From the NCBI GenBank assembly GCA_018657625.1, contig JABHWU010000082.1, forward strand, positions 1 through 64,000: a DNA stretch of 64,000 bases. The letters run 5' to 3'. The translations under genes were made by a program, and so were the position numbers. The notes under the pieces are model-generated. The model saw only the letters and a program-made list of their open reading frames with translations. It searched no databases and was not told the origin of the DNA. Below, one piece after another: positions 19,266 through 27,594 of the stretch (position 1 is its first letter; each line of letters begins with the position of its first letter). The DNA comes from Deltaproteobacteria bacterium. Its GTDB lineage: Bacteria > SAR324 > XYD2-FULL-50-16.

Positions 19266-19477
19266 TCCTCTCAAATTTAATCAGCAATGCCATCAAATTC
19301 ACCGAAAAAGGTAAAATTGTCTTAACGATTAAATTGGGTGAGAAAATGCCCAAAAAGTCAATGCTCCAATTTGATGTTACTGATACTGGAATTGGAATAC
19401 CGGAAGCATTCTTTACAAATATCTTCCAAAGTTTTACGCAGGTGGATGGTTCAAAAAGAAGCCAGCTCAATTATTAG
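19265..19477 (+). pseudogene. Histidine-kinase ATPase-domain remnant
   Basis: A 70-codon frame directly after the HD-GYP stop encodes an unmistakable piece of a histidine-kinase ATPase domain: N box SNLISNAIKFTEKG, G1 box VTDTGIGIPEAFF and F box IFQSFTQVDGS. There is no start codon, no dimerisation domain before it and no G2 box after it; the frame ends in SKRSQLNY and a TAG. The end of the frame coincides with the 5' arm of a terminator hairpin. It is the residue of a kinase gene that once followed the two regulators. Confidence 0.85.
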
Positions 19478-19508
19478 TAATTACAATTAAGCTGACTTCC
19501 TTTTATTA
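19454..19508. terminator. Bidirectional terminator between HD-GYP gene and gcvH
   Basis: A long imperfect stem: 19454-19472 (AAAAGAAGCCAGCTCAATT) pairs with 19485-19504 (AATTAAGCTGACTTCCTTTT), with a 12-base loop. Poly-A on the left and poly-T on the right allow termination on both strands, which suits the convergent neighbours. Confidence 0.8.
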
Positions 19509-19551
19509 ACTTATTAACAACCAGGATATTTTAAGCTTGGGTATCCTTATC

Positions 19552-19932
19552 CTATTTCTCTAAAGCATCATAGGCTTTTGCATCCATCAATTCATCATTT
19601 TCAAGATTTGCTACGTCAGTTTTAATTTTGAACATCCATCCCTTATCAAACGGAGATGCGTTGGTTAACTCTGGTTGTTCTTCTAAATCACCGTTAATCT
19701 CAACAATCTCACCTGATATTGGACAGTAAAGTTCAGCCACTGCTTTAACAGACTCTATATTGCCAATGCTGTCACCGGCATCAACTGAATCTCCCACTTC
19801 AGGGAGTTCTACATACACGATATCACCAAGACTGTTTTGTGCAAAATCGGTGATTCCAACAGTGACAACGTCACCATCAACTTTTAACCATTCATGATCT
19901 TTAGTGTATTTTAATCCCTCTGGAACTGACAT
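19552..19932 (-). CDS. gcvH: Glycine cleavage system H protein
   Basis: A 126-residue lipoyl-carrier protein, full length. The lipoylated lysine is K63 in GNIESVKAVAELYCPISGE, and the N terminus PEGLKYTKDHEWLK is canonical. It shuttles the aminomethyl group between the P, T and L proteins. An ideal AGGAGG ribosome site stands just before the ATG. It follows gcvT by 32 bases. The P protein is not in the window, so gcvP must be elsewhere; a strong terminator follows. Confidence 0.97.
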   Translation of the reverse strand: MSVPEGLKYTKDHEWLKVDGDVVTVGITDFAQNSLGDIVYVELPEVGDSVDAGDSIGNIESVKAVAELYCPISGEIVEINGDLEEQPELTNASPFDKGWMFKIKTDVANLENDELMDAKAYDALEK

Positions 19933-19964
19933 TTTTCCTCCTGTTATAATAAAATATTAAAAAA

Positions 19965-21065
19965 TTATTTATGAACATCAACAAACGGTGGTCTGGTTAC
20001 AATCGCTGGAACTTTTTTATTTCTGATTTCAATGGTAACTTTGGTTCCTTTTTTAAAGTATTCTGTTAAGACGTACCCCATTCCTATTCCTTTTTTTAGA
20101 CTGGGGGAACTAGTTCCACTGCTGACTTTACCAATTTCTACCTCACCGGATTCATCAAAAATTTTGTATCCTTGTCGCGGTACTCCTTTACCTTCCAAAA
20201 TAAAAGGAGTTAATCGTCTTTTTATGCCTTCATTCTGAGCTTTTAGTAAAGCGTTTTTGCCTATAAAATCAGATGCATCCATCTTTACAATCCAGCCTAA
20301 ACTTGATTCTAAGGCATTGTGTTCATCATCAATATCATTTCCGTATAGACAATAACACATTTCCAGTCTTAACGTATCTCTGGCACCCAGACCTGCTGGC
20401 GCAATATTATACGGTTTACCTTTTTCAAGTAATTTTTTCCAGATTTTTAAAGTGTCACTTTTTTGGCAAAAAATTTCAAAACCATCTTCACCTGTATAGC
20501 CCATTCTTGCAATGATAACTGGCGAACCTATAATTTCAGTTTCAGCACACCAATAATATTTGATTTCTTTTAAATCATAGCCAGTTAAAGTTTGCAATAT
20601 CGCATCTGAATTTCGCCCTTGAATGGCAATTTGACCTATTTCTGACGAAATATCCTTCCATTTTATGTCACCGTTAACGTTTTTTCTTATCCACTCAACA
20701 TCCTTGTCTTTATTGGCTGAATTAATACAAAGTTGGTAACGATCTTCACTTAATCGATAAACTGTTAAATCGTCAACAATAGTGCCATTTTCATATAACA
20801 TAGCAGAATATTGAACCTGCCCAATAGCTAAACTGCTAACATCATTTGTTGTAATCCGTTGAATAGCAGCTAAGGCATCCTTACCCTCAAATATTACTTC
20901 ACCCATATGACTGACGTCGAAAAGAGATACAGTTTCCCTGGTCCTTATATGTTCAGCTACAATTCCTTCGTAAATAACAGGCATTTCCCAACCATGAAAA
21001 TCTACCATATTACCTCCCAACTCCTTGTGGGATTCGTTCAACGGTGTAACATTAATTTCGCTCAT
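19965..21065 (-). CDS. gcvT: Glycine cleavage system T protein (aminomethyltransferase)
   Basis: 366 residues, usual length. GcvT releases ammonia and forms methylene-tetrahydrofolate from the aminomethyl group on GcvH. Recognisable blocks are VDFHGWEMPVIYEGI, SLFDVSHMGEV, ARMGYTGEDGFEIF and GLGARDTLRLEMCYCLYGND, which contain folate and substrate contacts. The gene lies between a GntR regulator (47 bases upstream) and gcvH, all on the minus strand and probably one operon. Confidence 0.97.
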   Translation of the reverse strand: MSEINVTPLNESHKELGGNMVDFHGWEMPVIYEGIVAEHIRTRETVSLFDVSHMGEVIFEGKDALAAIQRITTNDVSSLAIGQVQYSAMLYENGTIVDDLTVYRLSEDRYQLCINSANKDKDVEWIRKNVNGDIKWKDISSEIGQIAIQGRNSDAILQTLTGYDLKEIKYYWCAETEIIGSPVIIARMGYTGEDGFEIFCQKSDTLKIWKKLLEKGKPYNIAPAGLGARDTLRLEMCYCLYGNDIDDEHNALESSLGWIVKMDASDFIGKNALLKAQNEGIKRRLTPFILEGKGVPRQGYKIFDESGEVEIGKVSSGTSSPSLKKGIGMGYVLTEYFKKGTKVTIEIRNKKVPAIVTRPPFVDVHK

Positions 21066-21112
21066 AACTTACCTTAACTTGGTATTATAAAATGCTAATT
21101 TAAAATAAAAAA

Positions 21113-21763
21113 TTATTTTGTTAACTCCAATTGAGCCTGATAAAAAGATCGAATGATCCTGAAATGATCTCTGACACAAAATTCTACTTTTTCACTATCA
21201 CCGGCTTTAAAAGCATCGATTATCCTATGGTGCTCTTTCATTGACTCTTTAATACGTTCCGGACTTTTAAAACTAACTTCTCTCATATCCATCATTTCCA
21301 GATTATCATGGGTGCTCTGGATAAGATCAATCAATCGTTTACTTTTACTCGTTTGAATAATATCTGAATGAAACTGTTCATCCGTTTCCTGATAACTGCT
21401 TATCTTGTCCTTTTGGTTTTTCAGATACGTTTCTAATCGTAAAATAAAGTCCGGAGTTCTATGGCCACAGGCTAATTTAGCTGCTAATCCTTCCAAAACT
21501 TCACGAATAACCAGCACTTCCAAAACTTCTTCTTTTTCCCAACTCTTAACAAAGGCACCTTTATTCGGGAAAATTTCAATCACCCCCTCTTGTGAAAGCT
21601 GACTAAGTGCTTCTCTTATTGGTGTCCGACTTACCCCGAGTTTATTGACCAACTCAGACTCTTTTAATTGAGTTCCAGGTAATAATGTTCGATTTAAAAT
21701 GCTATCTTTAATGTTTTTGTAAACCTGGCTTTTTAAATCTCTGACAACTTTTATTCTTTTCAT
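21113..21763 (-). CDS. GntR-family regulator (FadR/FCD type) of the gcvTH operon
   Basis: I choose the ATG at 21763 (216 residues, MKRIKVVRDLKSQVYKNIKD). The longer frame to 21817 would read through a perfect operator-like palindrome. The N-terminal winged helix has GTQLKESELVNKLGVSRTPI, then EALSQLSQEGVIEIFPNKGA. The C-terminal all-helical FCD domain (about 90-215) has histidine and aspartate metal or ligand residues in EQFHSDIIQ and EHHRIIDAF. It leads gcvT-gcvH on the same strand, so it probably regulates glycine cleavage and itself; the effector is unknown. Confidence 0.85.
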   Translation of the reverse strand: MKRIKVVRDLKSQVYKNIKDSILNRTLLPGTQLKESELVNKLGVSRTPIREALSQLSQEGVIEIFPNKGAFVKSWEKEEVLEVLVIREVLEGLAAKLACGHRTPDFILRLETYLKNQKDKISSYQETDEQFHSDIIQTSKSKRLIDLIQSTHDNLEMMDMREVSFKSPERIKESMKEHHRIIDAFKAGDSEKVEFCVRDHFRIIRSFYQAQLELTK

Positions 21764-21789
21764 CTTTAAATCGGGGTCTTGTATTTGTA

Positions 21790-21801
21790 TTTGTATACAA
21801 A
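21790..21801. promoter_or_regulatory. Probable GntR operator 1
   Basis: A perfect 12-bp palindrome TTTGTATACAAA, 26 bases upstream of the chosen GntR start. FadR-subfamily GntR proteins bind short palindromes with TNGTNNNACNA-like cores, and TTGTATACAA fits that style. A related site lies at 21907-21922. Confidence 0.55.
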
Positions 21802-21906
21802 ATTTACAAATAATCAATTAATTAAAATCAGCACTTTTCTTCTGATCGCATCGAAAATCTATCAGAATCTTTTAATAATGGTCTATCAATATTCGTTAAT
21901 ATTGTT

Positions 21907-21922
21907 TTGTATACATATACAA
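21907..21922. promoter_or_regulatory. Probable GntR operator 2
   Basis: Perfect 7-bp arms TTGTATA (21907-21913) and TATACAA (21916-21922) separated by two bases. It shares its arms with the palindrome at 21790-21801 and lies further upstream of the same gene. Confidence 0.45.
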
Positions 21923-22011
21923 TGTACAATATTTATGTATTTATTAAATAATGTCAATAAATTAAAATAGTTACGATTATCCTATGAATACAAATGCTTA
22001 TACAAATAGAT

Positions 22012-23292
22012 CTAAAAAAGAGAATTATTTTTGACCATTTTATAAATTACAGATTTACTGGAGACAGTTTTGAAAATGGTTTTTAAAGCTGTTTGAAGTT
22101 TTGAAGGTGAGGAAGCAGATATCGCCAATGTAATTAAATGGTTGCTTTGAGAAGTAGCGTGACGCACATAGTGAACAAGAACTATTTTGCAGTTTTGACT
22201 GATTTCTATTTTTTTAATCAGCATTAGAATTTCATCGATAACAGGTGCTGAAGTATTTTTGAAAAACGTATTGATAAAAATGCCCGGATTTTTTGTATCT
22301 AACAAGGAAACCCAATGATGAGCAACTATACCCATGGTATATCTGGCATTTATTTCAAGCATTTTAACTTGGCCCTGCTTGGTTTTTACAAAATCAAACC
22401 CTAAATTTCCAATATAGCCCATATCTAATATATAGTCTGTTATTGGTTTTATATCGCAAATCAATGAAGGAATATCGATATCATTTTTCCAATTAACTAT
22501 ATTTCCGAGGTATTGCCCTTTTTTTGAAGTTATAAGTCCTGTAATAGCAACAAAATGACCTTGATTGTCAATGAACTGAAACTGAAGACTGAATTCTTTT
22601 TCTATATCAATTTTTTTCTCTACTAATAAGTTTGTGATATTATTGTTAAAAAATTTCTTTTTCCTTTTTATGAAAATTTCGATATCATCCTGTAAACTCA
22701 GAGGAACCATCAGGTTTCCGGATACGCCCAAAAAGTCCTTGAGATAAACACTTTTGAAGTCATTAATTGTAGTTTTCAATTCGCTTTGAAGTGTTTTAAC
22801 GTTGGTTGAAATGATGCTGGAAGCTATTTGATAACTGTTTTTTAATAATACTTCTCTTAAATAAGTTGATGTCAATTTTGAATTTAAAATTTTGATTGTA
22901 TTGTAAGTAACAGATAGAAGCTGGTTAGAAAGAAGATTATTTAGTTTTATTAATTCCCGACTCCAACCCCAGGGTTTTAAGTTTATTCGTTCCTTAGGGT
23001 ATTTTTCTTTAATGATTTTAATACTTGACTGATAATTCAGCTGGTTATTTAGAAAGGGATGATTCAGTTCCAGATAATGTGGCAGTTGTCCGATGGTATT
23101 TTCTAAATGCTTCAAATGAATGTGGACGGGTTTTTCGTAACATAAAATGATATCATTTTCCGCAATAACTGGTAAAAAATAATTGGCACAACGATTAAAA
23201 TAGTACCAGGGTGCAGTATGATTATTAATTAGATACAATCGATTTGAAATTTCAAATTCAAAAGTATAATTATATATCCACAAATTTAACAT
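22012..23292 (-). CDS. ATP-grasp domain protein in an LPS gene cluster
   Basis: 426 residues. The C-terminal half has ATP-grasp features: KDFLGVSGNLMVPL, a long basic strand, an EKKIDIEKEFSLQFQFID block (usual ExS..F region), GNLGFDFVKTKQGQVKMLEINARYTMG with the catalytic-loop E-x-N-x-R. The first 200 residues match nothing I recognise. ATP-grasp enzymes ligate a carboxylate to an amine or thiol through an acyl phosphate; the substrate here is unknown. It overlaps nothing and follows a heptosyltransferase gene by 20 bases, so a role in modifying a surface or cell-wall molecule is plausible. Confidence 0.7.
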   Translation of the reverse strand: MLNLWIYNYTFEFEISNRLYLINNHTAPWYYFNRCANYFLPVIAENDIILCYEKPVHIHLKHLENTIGQLPHYLELNHPFLNNQLNYQSSIKIIKEKYPKERINLKPWGWSRELIKLNNLLSNQLLSVTYNTIKILNSKLTSTYLREVLLKNSYQIASSIISTNVKTLQSELKTTINDFKSVYLKDFLGVSGNLMVPLSLQDDIEIFIKRKKKFFNNNITNLLVEKKIDIEKEFSLQFQFIDNQGHFVAITGLITSKKGQYLGNIVNWKNDIDIPSLICDIKPITDYILDMGYIGNLGFDFVKTKQGQVKMLEINARYTMGIVAHHWVSLLDTKNPGIFINTFFKNTSAPVIDEILMLIKKIEISQNCKIVLVHYVRHATSQSNHLITLAISASSPSKLQTALKTIFKTVSSKSVIYKMVKNNSLF

Positions 23293-23312
23293 TAATAAAA
23301 CTAGACCATTTT

Positions 23313-24368
23313 TTAGTTTTGGGTTTCGGTAAGTATTGATTCGAATACTTCAGAGACGGAAATCTGGTCCATACAATAAAATTCAGGGCATTTTTCTTTG
23401 ATACATTTGTATTTTTGATTACAAACTGCATTCGGAGTGAAAATATTTGAGTTGGCCAAATATGGTTGCCATCTCGTTTTTGACTGTACTTGAATGGGTG
23501 GATAAAACGAAAATATTTTGAGATTACAAGCGTTTGCGATATGTGTTGGTCCGGTACTTGGACCAACAAAAATATCGGCCAGGGAATATAGGATGATCAA
23601 CTCTCTTAAGTTGAGATTTCCGGTCAAATTGTAAATATACCGATGATTTTGTTGTTGTTCAAATAGTACCTTGTTTCTATGATGTTCCTGTTTTGAATAA
23701 CCGGTTAATATGATGTTAACATCGAGGTCAGTTAATTTGCGCAATAGTTTTTCATATTTATTATCTTTCCAGTTAAGTGCTGATCCTGCCATGCCTGAAT
23801 GAAAAATAATCGTTTTCCGCAGTTCAAATTGAATATCGTTAAATTGATTCTTAAATCCTTCTTTTTCGGCTGTTTCAACATATACTTTTGGTTTAATCTG
23901 GACATTTATATTATGATCAAATATTTTGAACAGCTCTAGATTATATTCCGCTTCATTTTGAATCGATCTGGATCGTTTTTGTATTACTGGATGTGAATAG
24001 TAAAGTAGTGTTTTCACTTTACTCAGTGGACCAATTCTCACAGGTATATGTTTTAAATGGGGTAACAAGTTAATTGAAAATGAGTCGTTGACTAATACGA
24101 GCAAGGCATCAAAGTTATAGCGTCTGATTATTTCAGAAACTTTTTCGCTTGAGTCTGTTGACTTAATTGATATGACACTATTCAAAAACGGGTTATTTTC
24201 GAGAATTGGCAAAACTGCTTCCTGACACAATATTGAATATTCAATATTCAGTTGTTGGCTGACAGCTTCAAATACTGGAAGTGTTAAAACAAAGTCACCA
24301 ATGCGATCTGTTCGGGTGATTAAGAGTTTTTTCGGTTTAGATTTTATTTTTCTTAAAAAAAAAGTCAT
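23313..24368 (-). CDS. Glycosyltransferase family 9 (heptosyltransferase-like)
   Basis: 351 residues of the GT9 fold. N-terminal LLITRTDRIGDFVLTLPVFE is the classic ADP-heptose:LPS heptosyltransferase start. In the second half IIFHSGMAGSALNWKDNKY and FVGPSTGPTHIANAC form the nucleotide-sugar site. Near the C terminus CNQKYKCIKEKCPEFYCMDQI holds four cysteines, common in GT9 proteins. It adds heptose to the inner core of lipopolysaccharide on the cytoplasmic face. It is divergent from the second GT9 gene, with 4 bases between the starts. Confidence 0.85.
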   Translation of the reverse strand: MTFFLRKIKSKPKKLLITRTDRIGDFVLTLPVFEAVSQQLNIEYSILCQEAVLPILENNPFLNSVISIKSTDSSEKVSEIIRRYNFDALLVLVNDSFSINLLPHLKHIPVRIGPLSKVKTLLYYSHPVIQKRSRSIQNEAEYNLELFKIFDHNINVQIKPKVYVETAEKEGFKNQFNDIQFELRKTIIFHSGMAGSALNWKDNKYEKLLRKLTDLDVNIILTGYSKQEHHRNKVLFEQQQNHRYIYNLTGNLNLRELIILYSLADIFVGPSTGPTHIANACNLKIFSFYPPIQVQSKTRWQPYLANSNIFTPNAVCNQKYKCIKEKCPEFYCMDQISVSEVFESILTETQN

Positions 24369-24372
24369 TTAA

Positions 24373-25407
24373 ATGCATATAAAAAGAATTTTAGTGGTCC
24401 GATTTTCTTCTTTAGGAGATATCATCTTAATTACAGCCTTTATCAGAGAGTTGAAAAAGCAATTCCCTAACGCTGCCATTGATTTTTTAACCTCAACTAC
24501 CTTCAGTGGTGTGCTGGAAAACAATCCACATTTAAGTGAAATCATTCAATTCAATCGAAAAGGAAAATCTACAGACTTAAACCAAATCGTCACTGATTGC
24601 CGTAAAAAGAATTATGACCTGGTATTTGATGCACACCGTTCATTAAGAAGTCGATTGTTTATCCTTAAACTATATGGTCTAAAATCATTTTTCAAAAAGA
24701 ATATTATCCGGATAGATAAGCGTAGTTTAAAGCGCAATCTATTACTGGTTTTTAAAATCAACCAGTTCGATAAGATTGTTTCCCAGAGACAAGCCTATTG
24801 TCAATTGTTGAATGATGTTCTGCCTTTTAATGATTACAATACTGAAACAGAATTGTTTCCTGCTGTTAAACATGAAAAAAAAATATTAAAAATTTTATCA
24901 AATCATAACTTCATTCCCAAAGAATTTATTGCCATAGGGCCCGGAGCTTCATTTGCTGGAAAATGTTGGTCAAAAGAGAATTATCTAAAACTGATCACAG
25001 TACTCATTCAACAGAAACAAAAAATCGTAATCATAGGAGGTAATAATGAACCTGAAACTAATTGGATTGCAAAAAATGCTATTCAGGAAGGGGTTTTAAA
25101 CCTGGCCGGGAAGCTAAGTTATCTTGAGTCAGCAGCGCTTTTAAAAGCAGCTAGAATCACTATCTGTAATGATTCTGCCATTATGCATTTTTCTGAGGCC
25201 GTTAAAACACCAGTTCTTTCCATTTTTGGGCCAACGGCTAAAGAATTTGGGTTTGGCCCGTTTTTAGATGCGAGTCATTTGATAGAAATAGACTTACCTT
25301 GTCGCCCATGTAGTCGAAATGGAAAAGGGAAATGCACAAATAAAGTTGAACGACAATGCTTAAATAATATTGATGTAGATGCTGTGGTCAAATTTATTAA
25401 TTTTTAA
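24373..25407 (+). CDS. Glycosyltransferase family 9 (heptosyltransferase II-like)
   Basis: 344 residues, GT9. The N-terminal VRFSSLGDIILITAFIRELK, the central AIGPGASFAGKCWSKENY and ICNDSAIMHFSEAVKTPVLS are diagnostic, as is SIFGPTAKEFGFGP. A C-terminal cysteine cluster (CRPCSRNGKGKCTNKVERQC) resembles that of WaaF-like proteins. Its start is only 4 bases from that of the oppositely transcribed GT9 gene, so the two share an extremely compact start region and their promoters must overlap the coding sequences or lie within them. Confidence 0.87.
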   Translation: MHIKRILVVRFSSLGDIILITAFIRELKKQFPNAAIDFLTSTTFSGVLENNPHLSEIIQFNRKGKSTDLNQIVTDCRKKNYDLVFDAHRSLRSRLFILKLYGLKSFFKKNIIRIDKRSLKRNLLLVFKINQFDKIVSQRQAYCQLLNDVLPFNDYNTETELFPAVKHEKKILKILSNHNFIPKEFIAIGPGASFAGKCWSKENYLKLITVLIQQKQKIVIIGGNNEPETNWIAKNAIQEGVLNLAGKLSYLESAALLKAARITICNDSAIMHFSEAVKTPVLSIFGPTAKEFGFGPFLDASHLIEIDLPCRPCSRNGKGKCTNKVERQCLNNIDVDAVVKFINF

Positions 25408-25529
25408 AATGAAGATCATTGTTGATTTGGTTTTGTTTTTTTGCTTCAATAGCAGAAGATACAAAACGGATTCATTTAATAATTATAGCTGTTTTTTACT
25501 AAGGTGTTAATTAAGAGGGTTTGCGGGTA

Positions 25530-26522
25530 ATGGAAAACTGCTTAATCATTGTAAATTCTAATTTATCTAAAAAAACTTCCAAGTATTGGGTCAAAAATAG
25601 TGAAAATATTGTAAAACAATTTTCAGCTGCAGATATTTTCATTTTAGATGCTTTTGAACCCCAACAAAAAATCAATTTAAAATCTTATAGAATTATAATT
25701 ATTGTTGGCGATGACCTTTTTTTCAATCATGTGATTAATTTTTTCTTTCCGAATATTACCAATCAGTGCATCGCTTTTCTACCAGATTCCAATGACTCTT
25801 CGATATGTTGTGGCCTGAACTACCCCCTACGTTTATCAAAAAAAATTGAATTAATAAAATCCTGTAACTATATTCCACTGGATATCATAAAGTCACATTT
25901 TATTAATAAAAACGGATTACCAGACAATTGTATTATATTAAATGACATACTGATAGGGATACCACCTTTAAAAATACCTCTTTTTTTTCGAACGATAATG
26001 CAATGGTTAAGGTCGTCTTCTATTATACCATTTACCCGATCTCCAAATCATATAACTTTGGTACAGGACGAGAACATCATTTATAATGGTCGATATTTAC
26101 TTGGGTTAATATTATTGGGGAACAAAATAACTGATGGTCCTCGAATTCGAAATAAAAACCGGATCAATATGTCTAAATTTGATTATTTTCAATTAAATAC
26201 TCAAATAGCTTCAAATATGAAGATATCACTGGCAAATTTGTTTTCAGGCGAAGAAAACCCTATACAGCAAAATATTTTTCATAAAAAAATCAATGATCTG
26301 GAAATAAAAGCGATTGGCAATGAAAATAACATTATTGCCGATGGTATTCATATCGGAAGACTACCAGCCAGCTTTACAATTTTACCTAAAGCTTTAAACG
26401 TCATCTCTCCGCTCAATGTCCTGAAACTCAGTAAACCCTGGAAAAATCCTCTTGGAGCCTCAGCGGATATTCCAACTCCAGTTGGAAATCGGGACTTTTT
26501 TTTCAATAAATATGTCAATTAG
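25530..26522 (+). CDS. Divergent diacylglycerol-kinase-like protein
   Basis: About 330 residues from the ATG at 25530; a TTG three codons earlier is less likely. The layout follows bacterial lipid kinases (DAGK catalytic fold): IIIIVGDDLFFNHVINFFFP occupies the place of the GGDGT-x-N-x-x-x-N motif, CIAFLPDSNDSS the place of LGTGND, and near the end IIADGIHIGRLPASFTILPK matches the 'DGE.....lP..f.v.P' strand. The key glycines of GGDGT are missing, so catalysis is doubtful. It lies in the LPS cluster and converges with tonB, overlapping it by 8 bases. Confidence 0.6.
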   Translation: MENCLIIVNSNLSKKTSKYWVKNSENIVKQFSAADIFILDAFEPQQKINLKSYRIIIIVGDDLFFNHVINFFFPNITNQCIAFLPDSNDSSICCGLNYPLRLSKKIELIKSCNYIPLDIIKSHFINKNGLPDNCIILNDILIGIPPLKIPLFFRTIMQWLRSSSIIPFTRSPNHITLVQDENIIYNGRYLLGLILLGNKITDGPRIRNKNRINMSKFDYFQLNTQIASNMKISLANLFSGEENPIQQNIFHKKINDLEIKAIGNENNIIADGIHIGRLPASFTILPKALNVISPLNVLKLSKPWKNPLGASADIPTPVGNRDFFFNKYVN

Positions 26523-27531
26523 ATCGTTTTATGGAAAAATGGATGATTCCGTATTGGATTGTTTTTTCACCAAATAATGGTTCAAACCGATATTGGAGTA
26601 GAAGTCCAATGGCAAGTTTTTCCAAATCCGGATCTGCTTTTTTAAATGGGATGATTTGATCAACAACGCCACTAGGTAAAACAGAAAACTTAAGTGATAT
26701 TGTTAAATCTTTATCGATATCGAGATTAGGGGCTTGAGGTTGGTAGATTAGTTTTCGGTGGCTAACTTCACCTTCGATTTTGAGATCATTAAAAATTGAG
26801 GTGTTATTGTTAATTGGATTTGGCGGAATGACTTTGTCTATTTTTTCACTAATTTTATAATTGTTAACCGTTTGTGTAATTTCACCAGCTGTAATGTCCC
26901 CTGATTTCTCACCAGGTTTTATTTGGTCAGCCTTTATACCCTTTACGACTACTTTTCTTTTGGTATTTTGTGCCTTTAGTTGAATTTCACGATGTTGGTT
27001 TTTTGAATCAGGCAGTTTAACATCAGTATCTAAGAAACCATCAATTTCTGATGTGATCTCCACTTTGTCGATCGTATTGGTTAAAGGTGTTTTAAGACTC
27101 GGTTTTGCAACCGGTTTAACCGTTGGCAACGGTTTATCCAATAACTTAAATGATTTATTGATTTTCTTTTCATTAAAAACAAGGTCGGATTTTAATTTGT
27201 GTTGTGTTTTTTGAATTTTATAAATTTTTTGAATTTTTTGAATCAACGGCTTTTGGGGTAAGACAATTTTTGTTTTTTTAAGATATTGAGGTTTTTTGGG
27301 GAGAAGTCTTTTTTGTTTTTGAATCGTTACTTTTGGTTTTGGTTTTGGAATTATTACTTTTGGTTTTGGAATCGTTATTTTTTGTAATTGAACTTCAAAT
27401 ATTTTTTCAACCGTTTGTTTTTCAGCTTGAGAAAAATTAATAAATGAAAGAATAAAAACATGCAGGATAGCTGAACTAATCAGTATCCAGTAGAAATTTT
27501 GATTGAATGAAGTAGGGATGGAGATTACCAT
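26515..27531 (-). CDS. tonB: TonB-family energy transducer
   Basis: 338 residues. One N-terminal transmembrane helix (FYWILISSAILHVFILSF, about 13-31), a long proline/lysine-rich periplasmic spacer (many PKPK and KPK units at about 53-105) and a C-terminal domain with LKFSVLPSGVVDQIIPFKKA and LLQYRFEPLFGEKTIQYG, matching the TonB C-terminal fold. It passes proton-motive-force energy to outer-membrane receptors. No exbB or exbD is adjacent. A hairpin separates it from rpsA, whose direction it shares. Confidence 0.85.
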   Translation of the reverse strand: MVISIPTSFNQNFYWILISSAILHVFILSFINFSQAEKQTVEKIFEVQLQKITIPKPKVIIPKPKPKVTIQKQKRLLPKKPQYLKKTKIVLPQKPLIQKIQKIYKIQKTQHKLKSDLVFNEKKINKSFKLLDKPLPTVKPVAKPSLKTPLTNTIDKVEITSEIDGFLDTDVKLPDSKNQHREIQLKAQNTKRKVVVKGIKADQIKPGEKSGDITAGEITQTVNNYKISEKIDKVIPPNPINNNTSIFNDLKIEGEVSHRKLIYQPQAPNLDIDKDLTISLKFSVLPSGVVDQIIPFKKADPDLEKLAIGLLLQYRFEPLFGEKTIQYGIIHFSIKRSN

Positions 27532-27548
27532 TTTTCCCTGTAGGTGTT

Positions 27549-27573
27549 GCGGATAACTATAGAGGTTATCCGC
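27549..27573. terminator. Hairpin between rpsA and tonB
   Basis: A perfect 9-bp stem, GCGGATAAC (27549-27557) and GTTATCCGC (27565-27573), with a 7-base loop. On the minus strand no T-run follows, so it may attenuate or act with a factor, or mark an RNA processing site rather than being a strong intrinsic terminator. Confidence 0.5.
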
Positions 27574-27594
27574 TAGTTATTAAAAACAGTTTAT

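Noticed and set aside
23270..23569. Reading frame on the minus strand overlapping the GT9 gene
   Set aside because: It overlaps the recognised GT9 gene in another frame and has no family features.
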